Assembly: GCA_008711295.1 (NCBI GenBank)
Contig: VUYV01000007.1
Location: 7,960,478-8,024,477 of the forward strand
Length of the DNA stretch: 64,000 nt
Reading direction: 5' to 3'
Origin: Anarhynchus alexandrinus
Lineage: Eukaryota; Chordata; Aves; Charadriiformes; Charadriidae
Positions 1 through 56,707 of the stretch are shown piece by piece. Position numbers and translations under genes: made by a program. Every line of letters begins with the position of its first letter. The first letter of the stretch is position 1. Below the pieces are notes generated by a model. The model was not told the origin of the DNA, did no database searches, and saw only the letters and a list, made by a program, of their open reading frames with translations.

Positions 1-313
1 CAGCTGCTGAAATTATTTCACGTGGTGACTGCAAAGATGTCCTCACTGGAAAAAACAGCGTTCTCCAATCTTTGGGAGATCCTCATCTCGCCCGCTTCGC
101 TTTATGTGAAACCAGGAGGCTTTTGGAAGCTGTCCACCATGTTCGGGAAAGGCTCGATTCAGCAGGTACTGAGAACTGCCAGCTTCCACGCAGCAGCGAG
201 TGTCCCAAGTTCAACAGCCTTCTCGGCAATATTAGTTCCAGTTCCTTTAGTAAAAGCCCACTGTCATCCTCAGCACTTGCCTGAAAACTCAGTCCCCAGA
301 CACCGTGTAACGT

Positions 314-319
314 TTTATT
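314..319 (-). terminator. Candidate distal GALNS poly(A) signal
   Basis: AATAAA on the minus strand, followed within about 20 nt by GTTACACGGTGTCTGGGG, a plausible GU-rich downstream element. Confidence 0.35.
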
Positions 320-3009
320 AGCAAATATGTGGGTATCACTCGCTCTCGCTCTGAACTTGCCCATTTTCACTTTTAATACTGTGTTTCTCGGCTTCCCATT
401 TAAAATGCAGAGGCACGTTATCTTTCATCACTGCACTCAATACAGTTTGCAGGGCATTAACCTTGGCTCTAAGTGTTCGGAATTGATCTTCTGCTTTCCA
501 ATTCCAGTGTTCAGATCCCCAAATTGTTGGTCCACAGAGACTAATTTGCCACCGAAATAATCCATTTGTCGCTGCAGGATTTTAAATCAAGACTCCGTTT
601 TTGCAGCCATAGACTGTAAATGCAGTAGGACTTTTTCCACGATTATTAGTTACATCAATTTCAGAAGCTTCTCTGCATGGAGGGCTGGATGATAACACAG
701 CCTCAGGGGCAGAGCAGGGAGACTCGAGAGGCTCAGCTAATTGGAAATTAAAGGCAAGAAAGAAATTCCTTGGACTCTTAGCCCAAGCAGATATTAAGCT
801 TTTAGCATTTAGCAGACATATTTAAATATAAAGAAAGGAATATTGCATAGAAGCAGTCTTAGACAGATATCATCTTTCCTTTAGCTCTTATGTCTTGCAG
901 CTTGAGAAAGGAAGCCATCAACAAACCGGCTTCACTGCTGCAGGTCCCCGACTGGCCAGTAAACCCCACCAGACCCACTTCTCTGTCAACCGCTATTGCA
1001 CACACGACCGCAGGCAGGTCCCGCAGGCAGCTCCTGCAAAGCCACCACCTGCCCCAGTATGGGCAGTTCTCAAAACTGCGCAACTATCACATGCACCAAC
1101 TTCAGATCAGAGGCTGAGGATAATTATTAAGGGCAGACGTGGTAATACACGCTGGCCGCTTTGTGATCCAAGGCATGTATCGGTGTTTTTGAGCTGCCCC
1201 ACGCTAATGGTGCAGGCTGGAAGCGCTCGTCCCTGCAGCCGTGCTGGTGGACGCAGCCTCAGGCCACGAATGCCCCTGGTCCCCACACCAGCCTCTGAAT
1301 TGTACTTGGGCGGTTGTGTGGGCTGGGAAATTGATCCACGTTAAAAATAATACAGGAAAAACAAAACAAGCTATTTTTAATCCAAGTCAGTCCCATGATC
1401 TGGCAGGCATATCTGTGAGACTGTCCCCAAAGCAAGGTGTTATTCAGTTGTTTTACAGGTGCGCACAGACAAATCATATAATGCATTTCTGATAAATTAG
1501 TTTATTTTTCTTCATTAGTTCTTCATCTCACAACTTTAAAATCTGTACATCTTTGGGAAAGGCATTGATTTAAAATTCTTCGTAGCCAGCCGTAAAACTA
1601 CTATTCTTATTTAAATTTAAAGCAGTAGCTTCTTCACATTAAGCTTTGATCTTTTATAATAAATGGTCACGAAGAAGATAATAAACAGACATCAAGTCAA
1701 TTCACTTATAGCAGCCAGCTTTCCAGTGCAAAGTTTACATCCAGTATCTATGCACCGACAGGTCATTTCAATGAGGAATGAAGACTTTGTGTGCTGGGTA
1801 ACCAGACAAACACCTTGTGTGCTGAGAACAGGATGGCTCATCCAAGCAAGTTACACAGACAGGTGAAAAGCAGTATTTTCCAAACTGCAAGCTGCGAAAG
1901 AGTAAAGAACGAAGTGGCAGCCAGGGGACACGGGGTAGCAGGCATCCAGTATGCTCACAATGTGCATACTGCGAATGCTAAGAACTGAGAAACATGTCTG
2001 GGCTAGTGCTCAGATGATGAGCTGCGATGTGATCTCTTAATAAGCAGGACGCAGAAAGACAAAGCGCTGTTACAGTTCGCAGCAGACATGTTCATAACCA
2101 TTTGAGGGCTGACAGCAATTTTCAGGGAGTTGCAGTGACAGACTCCCTCCTCTGGTGGTATCTTTATCTGCTGATAATCGTGGACTGCAGGGCTCTGAAC
2201 AATTCTGGGTGACAGAAGCACTAAAGCAGAGGCGGACCAGACCCAGAAAATGGGAGGTTTCTGGTTTTGTTCGGTCTCCTGTGCTGACAAACGCACATGA
2301 CCGCTGCAAGTTCTCCTACCAGCCCTTCTCATATAGCATCACTGAAGAACAGGCTGATGAGAATTTCTCAAGACTTGAACTATCCACACTATGTCAAAAC
2401 AAGGAGAAATGTTATGGATGAACTGGAAATGCCTTGATATACTGGAAGAACAATTAGGAACATCAAAAGGCATCTAAGACATTTGGACTATAAACAAACG
2501 CCATTTGCAGATGTGCAAACTGAGTTTCAGAGGCTCTGCCAGCTGATGAAATGTTGGCTGCGATTTCTGATAGGTGGAATAGTAAGAGCCAACTTAAGTG
2601 CTGTTCTTATTACAATCTTATAGGATTATCCAGCTTCATGAGATATACAGTAGGAATTACTGTGGAGGGGATTACAGGTAGCATAAACCATGGGAACGGA
2701 GAGAATGAGAGCATTTGGGATTACAGGGAGGGTACGAACAAGCAGTTGAGAGGCCCATCGTAGGCAGAAGCACAGCAGTTACAACAGAAGCAGAGCTCTC
2801 AACGCATCTCAAGCCAGCCCCAGGCTTTCCTTGGGAAGGAAGCAGGGCTGTTCACAGGTACAGAGCACCTCGATTTTCCCAAGACAGCATAATGCCATGT
2901 GGAGAGGGCATGTGTACTGTATAAAACACTGCAAGGGTGGAAGTGGAGCTGTCGGTGGTGCAAACAGCACGTTTGGGGTCGCTTCTAGCTGGGTTTTGTT
3001 TGAGACACA

Positions 3010-3015
3010 TTTATT
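3010..3015 (-). terminator. Candidate proximal GALNS poly(A) signal
   Basis: AATAAA on the minus strand, followed by TGTGTCTCAAAC. It would give a 1.1-kb 3' UTR. It could be used instead of, or together with, the distal signal. Confidence 0.3.
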
Positions 3016-4092
3016 AGCAATAGCGAAGGGTGTGAAACAGGCTCAAAAGCAGACGAGAAATCTGCAATGTGAAATTGTGCGAAGGATCGGCGTTTACCGT
3101 GAACTCTGTTTAGAGAAGTGCTACACCCAGGCTGTGGAAAGTTTGCACAAGGAGAATTCCTCAGAGAGAGTACACTGGAAACAGGGTCAAGAGTTAACAT
3201 CTACTGTAAACGGGCATTTCTGAGCCTGCAGTTGGCTGGGCCCAGATCATGAGACTAAACGCGTGACTTAAACCATATTTGGACCCAGATTTTTGGAAAT
3301 CAAGAAAACCTCTTAAATGAACAACTGACTCCCAGCGCCCTAAGAATATCCTGCATACCATCAATAAGGCAATACTTACACGAACACCATCTTCAAATTT
3401 CTTTATACCATTACCTGGGGAATGTTTGCAGCTATGGATGTAAGGAAGGCAAGGGTGTCCTCCTCCCTGGAGCCAGCCCCTTAGTCGGGAACAGGAGGGA
3501 GCACTTGTTTGCACCCGGTGATGCACAGCAGCGGTCTGGGCCGTACAGCTGCACCCAGTACTCGCAAGTTTAGGAAGAAAGGAAAAACAAGTTGGTGTCC
3601 AAAGAGTTCACAATGGAAATCAAATGTTAAAACAACAAGTTACAGATGAACAAAACAAGGGCAGTTTGGGCAGGGTTTTCTGGCGGCTATAAGTTTCCTG
3701 AACAGTGCCCCATGGCTGCTGTTGGGGCATCCGAATGAGCAGTGATTTGAGAGAGCAGGTTGGGGTGAAGGAGCAAGAGGAATGGTCCATCCATGGCATT
3801 TCTGAGGTGATGGCAGAGTTGCGGTTGTCCAGAGAGCTTTTGCAGTTAAAACAGTCTTCACTGAGAAGTTACCATTTACGGAAACAACTAAAACAACAGA
3901 AGAGTACAGGCTAAACCCTGAGCACTAGCAATATAAACACTGGCCCTTTTGGAAGAGCAAATGATGATATCATACGCACATCACACCCTTCCTGTGTAAA
4001 CAGGAGTGCCAACATGAGAAGACATGCACTGTAAACTGTATGTCCGGCTGGTTATAGTTTTTCTGTGTAGCTCTTGAGGGCTGCAGAGAAGA

Positions 4093-50039
<45,947 letters not shown>

Positions 50040-50143
50040 GGCAACCGCCGCCCCGCGCGCCCACCGCGCCTCACGTGAGCGCCGCCCGCCTCACGTGACC
50101 CGCGGGAGGGGCGGGGCGGGGGGGCGGCGGAGGCGGAGACAAG
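50040..50143. promoter_or_regulatory. Divergent GALNS/TRAPPC2L CpG promoter with CLEAR-like E-boxes
   Basis: Only 104 bp separate the two divergent start codons, so both 5' UTRs and the shared core promoter must fit in or around this stretch. It is very CpG-rich. Two palindromes, TCACGTGA at 50071-50078 and TCACGTGAC at 50091-50099, lie 20 bp apart. They nearly match the TFEB/TFE3 CLEAR element GTCACGTGAC. A GGGGCGGGGCGGGG GC-box cluster follows at 50110-50125. No TATA box is visible. Regulation by TFEB is inferred from motif and gene function. Confidence 0.8.
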
Positions 50144-50176
50144 ATGGCGGTGTGCATCGCCGTGATCGCCAAGGAG
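50144..50176 (+). CDS. TRAPPC2L: TRAPPC2L exon 1
   Basis: Encodes [11 protein letters not shown] and stops at donor GTGGGG. It is too short (33 nt) to show up as a long open frame. Confidence 0.93.
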
Positions 50177-53100
50177 GTGGGGCGGAGGTGAAGGGAGCGG
50201 GGCCGGGCCGGGCCTCAGGTTGCGGGGCCTAGGAGGGGCCGTGGGTCCGGGTGGGGCCTGAGAGGGGTCGTGGGGCTTCAGCAGGAGTGAGGCTGAGGTG
50301 GTGGGGCCTGAGCAGGAGTGAGGAGGGGAGCGGGACTGGGCCTGGGCCTGGGGGGCCGGGTGAGGTTGCGGGGTAGGAGTGAGGGGGAGCGGGGCAGGGT
50401 CTTAGGTTATGCGGCCTCAGGGGGACGGGGAGGGGTGGAGCTGTGGAGCCTGAGCGGGGCTGAGGGGAGCGGGGCTGGGTCTGCGGTTGTGGGGCCTGAG
50501 AAGGAGCGAGGAAGGGAGCGGGACTGGGGCTGTGGGGCCGGGTCAGGTTGCGGGGTAGGGGTGAGGGGGAGCGGGGCAGGGTCTCAGGTTGTGGGGCGTG
50601 AACAGGGGTGAGGGGAGCGGGGCAGAGTCTTGGCGGATACGAGGGGAGCGGGGCAAACACTGGAGGTTGAAGTGGGCTGGGCAGGAGCAGGCTGGGACCA
50701 GGGCAGGGAGAGCTGGCGTAGAGCGCGCAGGGACAGTGTGAGGATGCCCTACGGTGTCCTGCAGACAGGAGAGGAGAGGAGAGGAGAGGAGAGGAGAGGC
50801 GAGTCATTTTCCTCAGAAAGAGCTGGGAACAGGCTCTGCTGGGGCAGGTCAAGCAGTGGAGAGATGTGATCCTTGTGCAGTGCCTGTGCAAGTGATTCTC
50901 CTGCCACTGGTGTATTGGAGACAGATCCGCTCCACAAGCACTGCAAGGTGTAAAGGGGGGCTATGCTGTGACAGCTGTGAATGTAAAATCATTAAAATAG
51001 CTTGCTTCTGACAGCAGCGATTCTTTGGGTGAAAGCACTGTCGTGACATCTGCTGTCACTTACACAGCGGAGTGGCCAGTGCTAGTTAGCATAATTTGTT
51101 CTCCTCAGAACTACCCCCTCTACATCCGGAGCATTCCAACTGAAAATGAGCTGAAGTTCCACTACACTGTGCACACTTCCCTCGATGTTGTGGATGAAAA
51201 GATCTCTGCGATGGGCAAGGCTCTTGTAGATCAGAGGGAGCTGTACCTAGGGCTTCTCTACCCCACTGAGGACTACAAGGTGTATCTTTCTAATGCCTTT
51301 TGCCATGCCATTATGTATTTATAGGCTCTTACTTGTGAGAGACTCCACGTGGGAAACTTCTCTTCCTACTTAGTGTCATGTTAAAGACATCAGCAGAAAA
51401 TACACAGACTTGTTCACTGACCACTTTGTCACCTAGAGGGTCAGGTTTGGTGCCTTTGTCAGTTCAGCAGCTGCTTTGTTGCCCAATCAGGTGGTGGAAA
51501 AATTTACCTTTAGCCTACATGAGGGAGTGCAATGTGTGAAGAGTGCCTGGTGCAGCTAGACTTCACCTTCCATAAACGGGGTGCTTTATTCCATGCTTAG
51601 CTAAAGCAGTTGACTGTGACTAGAACAAACCTTAGACTCCTTAATAACACCAGTGAAAGCAGCAGGAGTATGAAGGTGCTCAAGTACCTAAATCCCAGGT
51701 GTATGGTCCAATTTCTCTAAAATCTGTACTCCGTGGCCACAGCTGCCCCAGTGTTTTTAAGTCACCAAGTTGATCTTTTGAACTTTCTTCGGGTTTTTCT
51801 CTGAATCCCGCAGATGGAAATTATCTGCTGTAACAGATCTGACTTCTGGGTTTTCTGATTGTTGGTTTTTTAAATCCACGGTCACACTGGCTGATACTAG
51901 AAGATCTCCAGGTTTTTGTGGTCTCCCAAGCAAGAATAAATAAGGTGGCTGTCTCATTGAAATGGTTCATAAGGAGAGAGAAACCCTCACCAAAATAGCT
52001 AGTGGGAAGCTGCAAGGCATGCCTTACTGGGCAGCGTAGGAGCAAGCTTGACCTGGAGTTATCAAAGACGGCATCAGTTGGGTAGAAAGGGGATACAGTT
52101 CCTGCAATCCAGTGTCTTGCTTACCTCATCTAGTCCTGGTTATGTGCTGGGTGCAGCAAGAATGTCATGTTTCCTCTCAGCTTGTTTCTTTGAGCGTATT
52201 CCAGCCTTGTTTTAGTGGCTTTGACAGGCTCTGGTGTGTCAGAAGCACATGCCTTAACAGCTGCACAGATATGGCTACGTGACAAATTCGAAGGTGAAGT
52301 TTGTTATGGTGGTGGATTCTTCAAACACAGCACTTCGAGACAATGAGATCCGCAGTGTAAGTGCAGGAAATCAGAGCACAACTTGCCACATCAGTGTTTT
52401 TTCTACTTCCGCTTATTCATAAAGTGCTGAGAAGCAAAAAAAAAAAAAAAAAATTAATTAAACTACAATCCCTTTTCAGATGTTCCGAAAGCTGCATAAT
52501 TCATATACGGACATAATGTGTAACCCTTTTTATAACCCTGGGGACCGTATCCATTCCAGGTAAGTCAGCTGATCATACTGATCTTTGTCATCTTTCTGGA
52601 ACTTGCAGTGTGCTTGTGATGTAATAGGACCAAGAGCATAACCCTTGTGGTTGACCAGTTCAGTTGTGCATGCTCTAACTGCCTAAATGGAGAACAGCTG
52701 TGTTGTCTTTGGGCCATTACTGCATAACAGAAAACTCTCAGAGTCTCATGAGAAGTTACATTGAACTCTCACTCCCACCTCAGAATCAGTGTTAGAAACG
52801 TTGGCTCAAGAAAATTAATTTCTTGGGGAGAAAAAATGCCCTGTTTCATAGGTAAATACAAGCGTAAACATAGGTAAATAGAGCAGGTTAAACAGAGTAA
52901 ATAACTGCACTTGTCCAGGGTTTATCCTTGGGTAACGACAGATGGGCATTCAGTATGTGTAGTTTCTCATCTGTAATCTCACAAGGAATTTTAATAATGT
53001 TGGGAGTTTCTACTGCCTAGGCAAGACTAACTTCTTTTACGCTTTGCTGAGGCAGGTCTGCACCCAGGATAAGACCTGTCCTTACTTCAGCTTAATTAAA

Positions 53101-53323
53101 AGTCATTATTTACTCAACAGAGCATGCTATAGTTAGAGTGAAACCACATATTCAGCCTGGGGAAAGCCAGCTTGTTAACCAGCAAGAGGCATTGTTAGCT
53201 GTTGGTTTTGTTACAAGATATCTGCTGTGCTGACCTAGCTGCTTTCTTTAATATTCCGTGTTCATTTCCTTCTCTAGGGCTTTTGATAATATGGTGAACT
53301 CCATGATGATGCAGGTGTGCTGA
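50144..53323 (+). CDS. TRAPPC2L: Trafficking protein particle complex subunit 2-like, 5 exons, complete
   Basis: Small longin-fold subunit of the TRAPP tethering complexes acting in ER-Golgi traffic. Exons: 50144-50176, 51109-51281, 52269-52356, 52480-52559, 53278-53323. They sum to 420 nt, or 139 aa plus stop, one residue shorter than the human protein as I recall it. All junctions are GT-AG and in phase. The protein opens [20 protein letters not shown], has [20 protein letters not shown] and [17 protein letters not shown], and ends [11 protein letters not shown]. Conservation with human is very high. The ATG sits in AAGATGGCGG. It diverges from GALNS and shares its promoter. The poly(A) signal is at 53442-53447. 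Confidence 0.98.
50301..50640. repeat. G-rich 188-bp tandem duplication in TRAPPC2L intron 1
   Basis: The segment starting GTGGGGCCTGAGCAGGAGTG at 50301 recurs at 50489 as GTGGGGCCTGAGAAGGAGCG. Matching order continues downstream (GGGAGCGGGACTGG, GGCCGGGT-AGGTTGCGGGG, GAGGGGGAGCGGGGCAGGGT). The period is 188 bp with about two copies. The plus strand is strongly G-rich. Confidence 0.8.
50767..50800 (+). repeat. (GGAGA)n pentanucleotide repeat
   Basis: About six copies of GAGAG in TRAPPC2L intron 1, next to the G-rich duplication. Confidence 0.85.
51109..51281 (+). CDS. TRAPPC2L: TRAPPC2L exon 2
   Basis: Encodes [20 protein letters not shown] through [15 protein letters not shown]. The acceptor is CTCCTCAG. 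The Val codon is split GT|A with donor GTATCT, so the apparent continuation into [14 protein letters not shown] is intron read-through. Confidence 0.96.
52269..52356 (+). CDS. TRAPPC2L: TRAPPC2L exon 3
   Basis: Encodes [20 protein letters not shown] and then ALRDNEIRS. The acceptor is CTGCACAG and the donor GTAAGT. Confidence 0.95.
52436..52453 (+). repeat. A-run in TRAPPC2L intron 3
   Basis: 18 consecutive A bases, 26 nt upstream of exon 4. The gap between exons 3 and 4 is only 123 bp, so the run occupies part of the usual branch-point zone. Confidence 0.8.
52480..52559 (+). CDS. TRAPPC2L: TRAPPC2L exon 4
   Basis: Encodes [20 protein letters not shown] and then GDRIHS. The acceptor is CCTTTTCAG and the donor GTAAGT. 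It has one serine fewer than the human sequence at the exon end. Confidence 0.95.
53278..53323 (+). CDS. TRAPPC2L: TRAPPC2L exon 5, coding part
   Basis: Encodes [14 protein letters not shown] and stop TGA at 53321-53323, after acceptor TTCTCTAG. The 3' UTR is short, about 140 nt. Confidence 0.95.
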
Positions 53324-53441
53324 GGCTCTGCCCCTTCCCATCCGAGTTGTTGAGAACATTCCCTGTGTACAGGAGTGTGCCTACAAAGTGATGTATATAT
53401 TCTCTTCATTCTGTGTAATATTTTAAATTTATTCTATGTAA

Positions 53442-53447
53442 AATAAA
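53442..53447 (+). terminator. TRAPPC2L: TRAPPC2L poly(A) signal
   Basis: AATAAA 119 nt after the stop, followed about 20 nt later by GTTTGTGTGCGTTT, a typical GU-rich downstream element. Confidence 0.85.
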
Positions 53448-53465
53448 CTCAACACATGCAAAGTT

Positions 53466-54805
53466 TGTGTGCGTTTCTACTCTAGCAAACCTGAGTATAG
53501 CACAGAAATCACTGTTCAGCTTTATGCCTTCAGGTAACATGTGAGAGCCAGCTCTTCCTTCAGGAAGGTCAGCTGAGTCAGATGGGAGGTTGGCTCCCTA
53601 CAGAAATGTGTGCAGCTGTGCCTCTGTGCAACTCAGATGTTTCTGTAGGAATTGGGCTTTGTGTAAAAACAGCAGTTCCTGCTGTGCTTGTGATTAGAGC
53701 AAGCACAGCTGCACAAGAGACAGCTAAGAGATTATTATTAGGGTCAACCTAGATTTCAGTCAGCTGAGATGCACAGAGAGTGACACTGTTCCTCAGAAGT
53801 ACTGGTGCTTCAGAGCAGTTCCTCTGAAGCAGGAGCAGCACATCAGCAACAGCAGTCCTTCTGCTGTTCGCCAGCCCCCTTTGCTGCTGCTCAGGACTGT
53901 TCATTCTGACAGCAACATCACAAGCAATGCTTAATTCAAACATAGTTGGTCTCCTTGTCCTGATTTTCCTTAGCTGGGAGCACTCAGATCTGTATGTACT
54001 TACTCCATTAGTTCTTGGAAAGAGAAAACTCTGCGAGTCAGGCGAAGGCTCCAGGTTTCTCTACAACCCCAGCCACTGTTTACATACTTGAGAAAGCTCT
54101 GGCAGACAGCAAACAGCTGGTCTCAAACCATCAACTTGAACCTCATCGAGCCCTGCACTGATCTTGCCTTCCTGGGGAAGATCTTTGAGTGACTCACGTT
54201 TGACAGCATTTGCTGTTATCACTTTGCACCTCATCAAGACAGGCCAGGCACACTTAACAGCATCTCTACCCCAGGTCAGGGAGCACAGGTAGTGCAGCTG
54301 GGATAAATCCACACCAAGAGATTACGACATCAGGATTGCACAGCTGTCTGGCTCATCCCAAACTAATCTCTATTACCATCTCCTCCCCCTGCAGCTCCCT
54401 GCTGTTCTAATTAAAGACCACCAAATCAATAGCAGGTATTTATATATATATATATATAAAAAATACAAACTAGACTAGAAAAGCATCCCAGCTTCTTAAT
54501 CACTTGCGCAGCACACTCGCACTACGCGAGACTCTGCAGCTACAGCAAGTTCAGCAGAGGTAAGGCAGGCAAGCGTAGGCACTGAGCAGCTACTCAGTGC
54601 TTTTCACACACCTCTACTCCAAGTCTTTCCTGCCCCACAGGCAGCGGTCTGTGCTTCGAGCACCTAAGCAGTTAAAAATAGATAAGACATAGCTAAAAAT
54701 AAATAAATAAAGATAGCTGCACAGCTCCAAAGGATACAAGAAGCCTGGAGAAAGCCAGGTCAGCGTGGAGTGTCAGCTCACAGCCAGCGCGGTCTCACTG
54801 CAGTT
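53466..54805. other. Intergenic, convergent 3' ends
   Basis: Between the TRAPPC2L poly(A) site and the minus-strand poly(A) signal at 54832. It contains a (TA)n repeat at 54439-54458 and short A-rich motifs. I see no gene. Confidence 0.7.
54439..54458. repeat. (TA)n dinucleotide microsatellite
   Basis: Ten TA copies in an AT-rich context. Confidence 0.9.
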
Positions 54806-54826
54806 GAGGTTCACACAGCAGGATCA

Positions 54827-54832
54827 TTTATT
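54827..54832 (-). terminator. Poly(A) signal of the unrecognised minus-strand gene
   Basis: AATAAATGATCC on the minus strand, 517 nt after the TAA at 55349. The UTR between is AT-rich and lacks other AATAAA copies on this strand. It could alternatively serve PABPN1L. Confidence 0.5.
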
Positions 54833-55348
54833 TTAAAAATAAGTGACATTTACAATACTTTCTCAAACAGAACTTAAATACATTTAATCAACAACAACCT
54901 GTCAAATAATGGGGAGATGAAAGTGGATGAGCCTCTCCCACCATCTAAACAAGGCACAGCAGTACACTGCTATTCCAAAACATTTTCATATAAAAATCTT
55001 CACTCTTTTCACTCAAACAGGAGCTCAGCACTTCCTCTTACACAAGAGAGTCCAAACACCCCAAAGTAGTTTTTGTTAAAAATTAAGTCTCAAGAATTTA
55101 CAAAGCTACTAAACGTAAAGTTTAAAGCCCTAGAAAAAGCCAGTTTTATAAGTCTAAGCCTAAGGGTATCTCGGATCAAGGCCGGCCTCAACAGCACAGT
55201 CCGCACTGGGCAAAGCGCAAAATCAACACAACATGAAGAGTTAAGGCCCCGAGCTTTAAAAAAATCCTGAGATCTTAAGGAAAAGGAGGGGGGGAAAAGT
55301 CGGTGGGATTTTTAGCCTGGCAATGCCCCTGAGCTGTGAAAAGCTGCT

Positions 55349-55847
55349 TTAGGAGTCAGTCACATCTGTTGCATCTGGGTTAGAGGAATCCCAACCAAGG
55401 ATCCTGAAAGATTAGCGTGAGAATTACATAATAAAACAGATTTTCATGCAGAACTTCACACAGTAACGCTGTCTGCTGGTGTTTGCAGCCTGCCTCTTTT
55501 AACACAAAAGTTTTTCCTTTAAAAACGAGTGGTTTCAGAGCTCATAAACACAAGCTCAGCAGGAAGGGGAGGTGCCAGGCAGCGCTTGCTCCCTGGTACC
55601 CAGCTCCTGTGGTGCACTTCGGTCCTGACCTTCTAGTTCAGCTGGGCTCACGCCATCCCCAAACGGGGATGTGCAGCAGGAATGGTGATGGGAGTAAAGG
55701 GGAAAATCAGACCAAATTTGCAACAGCAGAGATGATTTTGTAATACTGCTACTGCTAGAAATAAAGTAAAATGATGTGTTCGCAGCACTCTTACCCCTGT
55801 AGTTTTGGAATAAAAGCAGGAGGTGCGGAAGAGGGGGTTGTTGACTT
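55349..55847 (-). CDS. Two terminal exons of an unrecognised gene (3' partial)
   Basis: Exon A is 55795-55847. It has acceptor CTTTTATTTCAG, encodes STTPSSAPPAFIPKLQG after a Lys codon, and has donor GTAAGA. Exon B is 55349-55403. It has acceptor AATCTTTCAG, encodes ILGWDSSNPDATDVTDS and ends in TAA. Exon A leaves two bases (GG) and exon B starts with G, which restores a Gly codon. The phase therefore matches and both sites are strong. AATAAA lies on the same strand at 54832-54827, giving a 0.5-kb 3' UTR. Upstream exons were not found; the frame stays open above exon A to a TAG near 56090, so exon A could be longer. I do not recognise the protein and propose no function. It lies between TRAPPC2L and PABPN1L, where I recall no human gene. 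Confidence 0.5.
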
Positions 55848-56667
55848 CTGAAATAAAAGGAGGGAAGGGTTTTGTGACACCCAGGTCTTGTTTAACCACC
55901 ACGGAGATACAGAGGCTTCCAGAGAAATAGCAGAGGGTGCCTTCTCCCTCCCCTTGTTGTTATATGTACAACGGCAGCAGCGAGCTAAAAACCAGACCCA
56001 AAACACATCGTTAGGCTCCATCATCTTCCCAAAAGCAAGGTCAGAAATCCATAAGGCTGATGGAGTTAAGGAAAAGCTCCCCAGAAGCCAGGTCTAGAGC
56101 TGTAACCAAAGTCTTTCTCCACCGATTTGGAGAAGTGTCTTTGGAAAGGTATTTATGATCTTCTTATGGGCAAAAGAAAGCAGCATCCAGCCCCTGTAGA
56201 AACAGCTGGCAAAGCTGAGTGCTTCATGGGCCGAGCAGGACAGGTCCGCCCTCGTGGTGGGGTGGAGGGCATTTGGACAGCTAAAAGCTAAACCATGTTT
56301 ACAGCAAACCCTCCAGCACAGCCCTTTGCTATGGGGTGAGACTGATGGTCTGGGAGAGCTCTTCCCTTCCCAGGGCAGGGCGTTCTCTGGAATGAGACTG
56401 TTCTCAATGAAAACGCGATCTCCTAAGCAAAGCTAAGGTGAACCTCTCCTGGGATGCTGATGGGGATCCAGCCGATGTGCAGTGGAGCAGATCCAGTCTT
56501 CCCTCCTGCAGCCTGGAACACGGCTGCCTCAGCAGTAATCCTCACGGCCAGGCAGATAGCATTTTAAAATTAATCTTTTTTGGCTTGGGTAGGCATATTT
56601 TTAAATCACTCCAATCCCATCTCCTCATTTCAGTCCCATTGGCATCACCAGGGCAGTCCAGTCCTTT

Positions 56668-56707
56668 TTAGTACGGAAAATACCAAGGCACCAGCCTTGC
56701 CCGACCC
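56668..56707 (-). CDS. PABPN1L: PABPN1L exon 8, last 13 codons including stop
   Basis: Acceptor CTTATTTAG, one base completing Arg, then [12 protein letters not shown] and TAA at 56670-56668. PABPN1 ends RGRARATSWYSPY and human PABPN1L ends in WFSPY, so the match at this spot and phase is convincing. Too short for open-frame listing. Confidence 0.85.

Larger units (their letters stand above)
300..4092 (-). other. GALNS: GALNS 3' UTR (extent uncertain)
   Basis: Everything left of the stop codon looks like untranslated or intergenic sequence. On the minus strand, AATAAA occurs at 3015-3010 (GCTAATAAATG), giving a UTR of about 1.1 kb. It occurs again at 319-314 (GCTAATAAAAC, followed by a GT-rich stretch), giving about 3.8 kb. 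Which is used cannot be told from sequence. A 0.47-kb frame with one stop overlaps the distal part (see findings). No second gene is recognised here. Confidence 0.4.

Noticed and set aside
895..1344. 149-aa plus-strand frame
   Set aside because: Unspliced, no recognisable domain, and within the likely GALNS 3' UTR on the other strand.
50229..50891. 220-aa proline/serine-rich minus-strand frame
   Set aside because: It is the antisense shadow of the G-rich duplicated intron 1 of TRAPPC2L. It is low-complexity, without domain or splice context.
55791..56024. MMEPND... 77-aa minus frame as a stand-alone gene
   Set aside because: Only its last 17-18 codons behave like an exon (acceptor at 55848). 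The upstream part reads like open intron, though a longer exon cannot be excluded.
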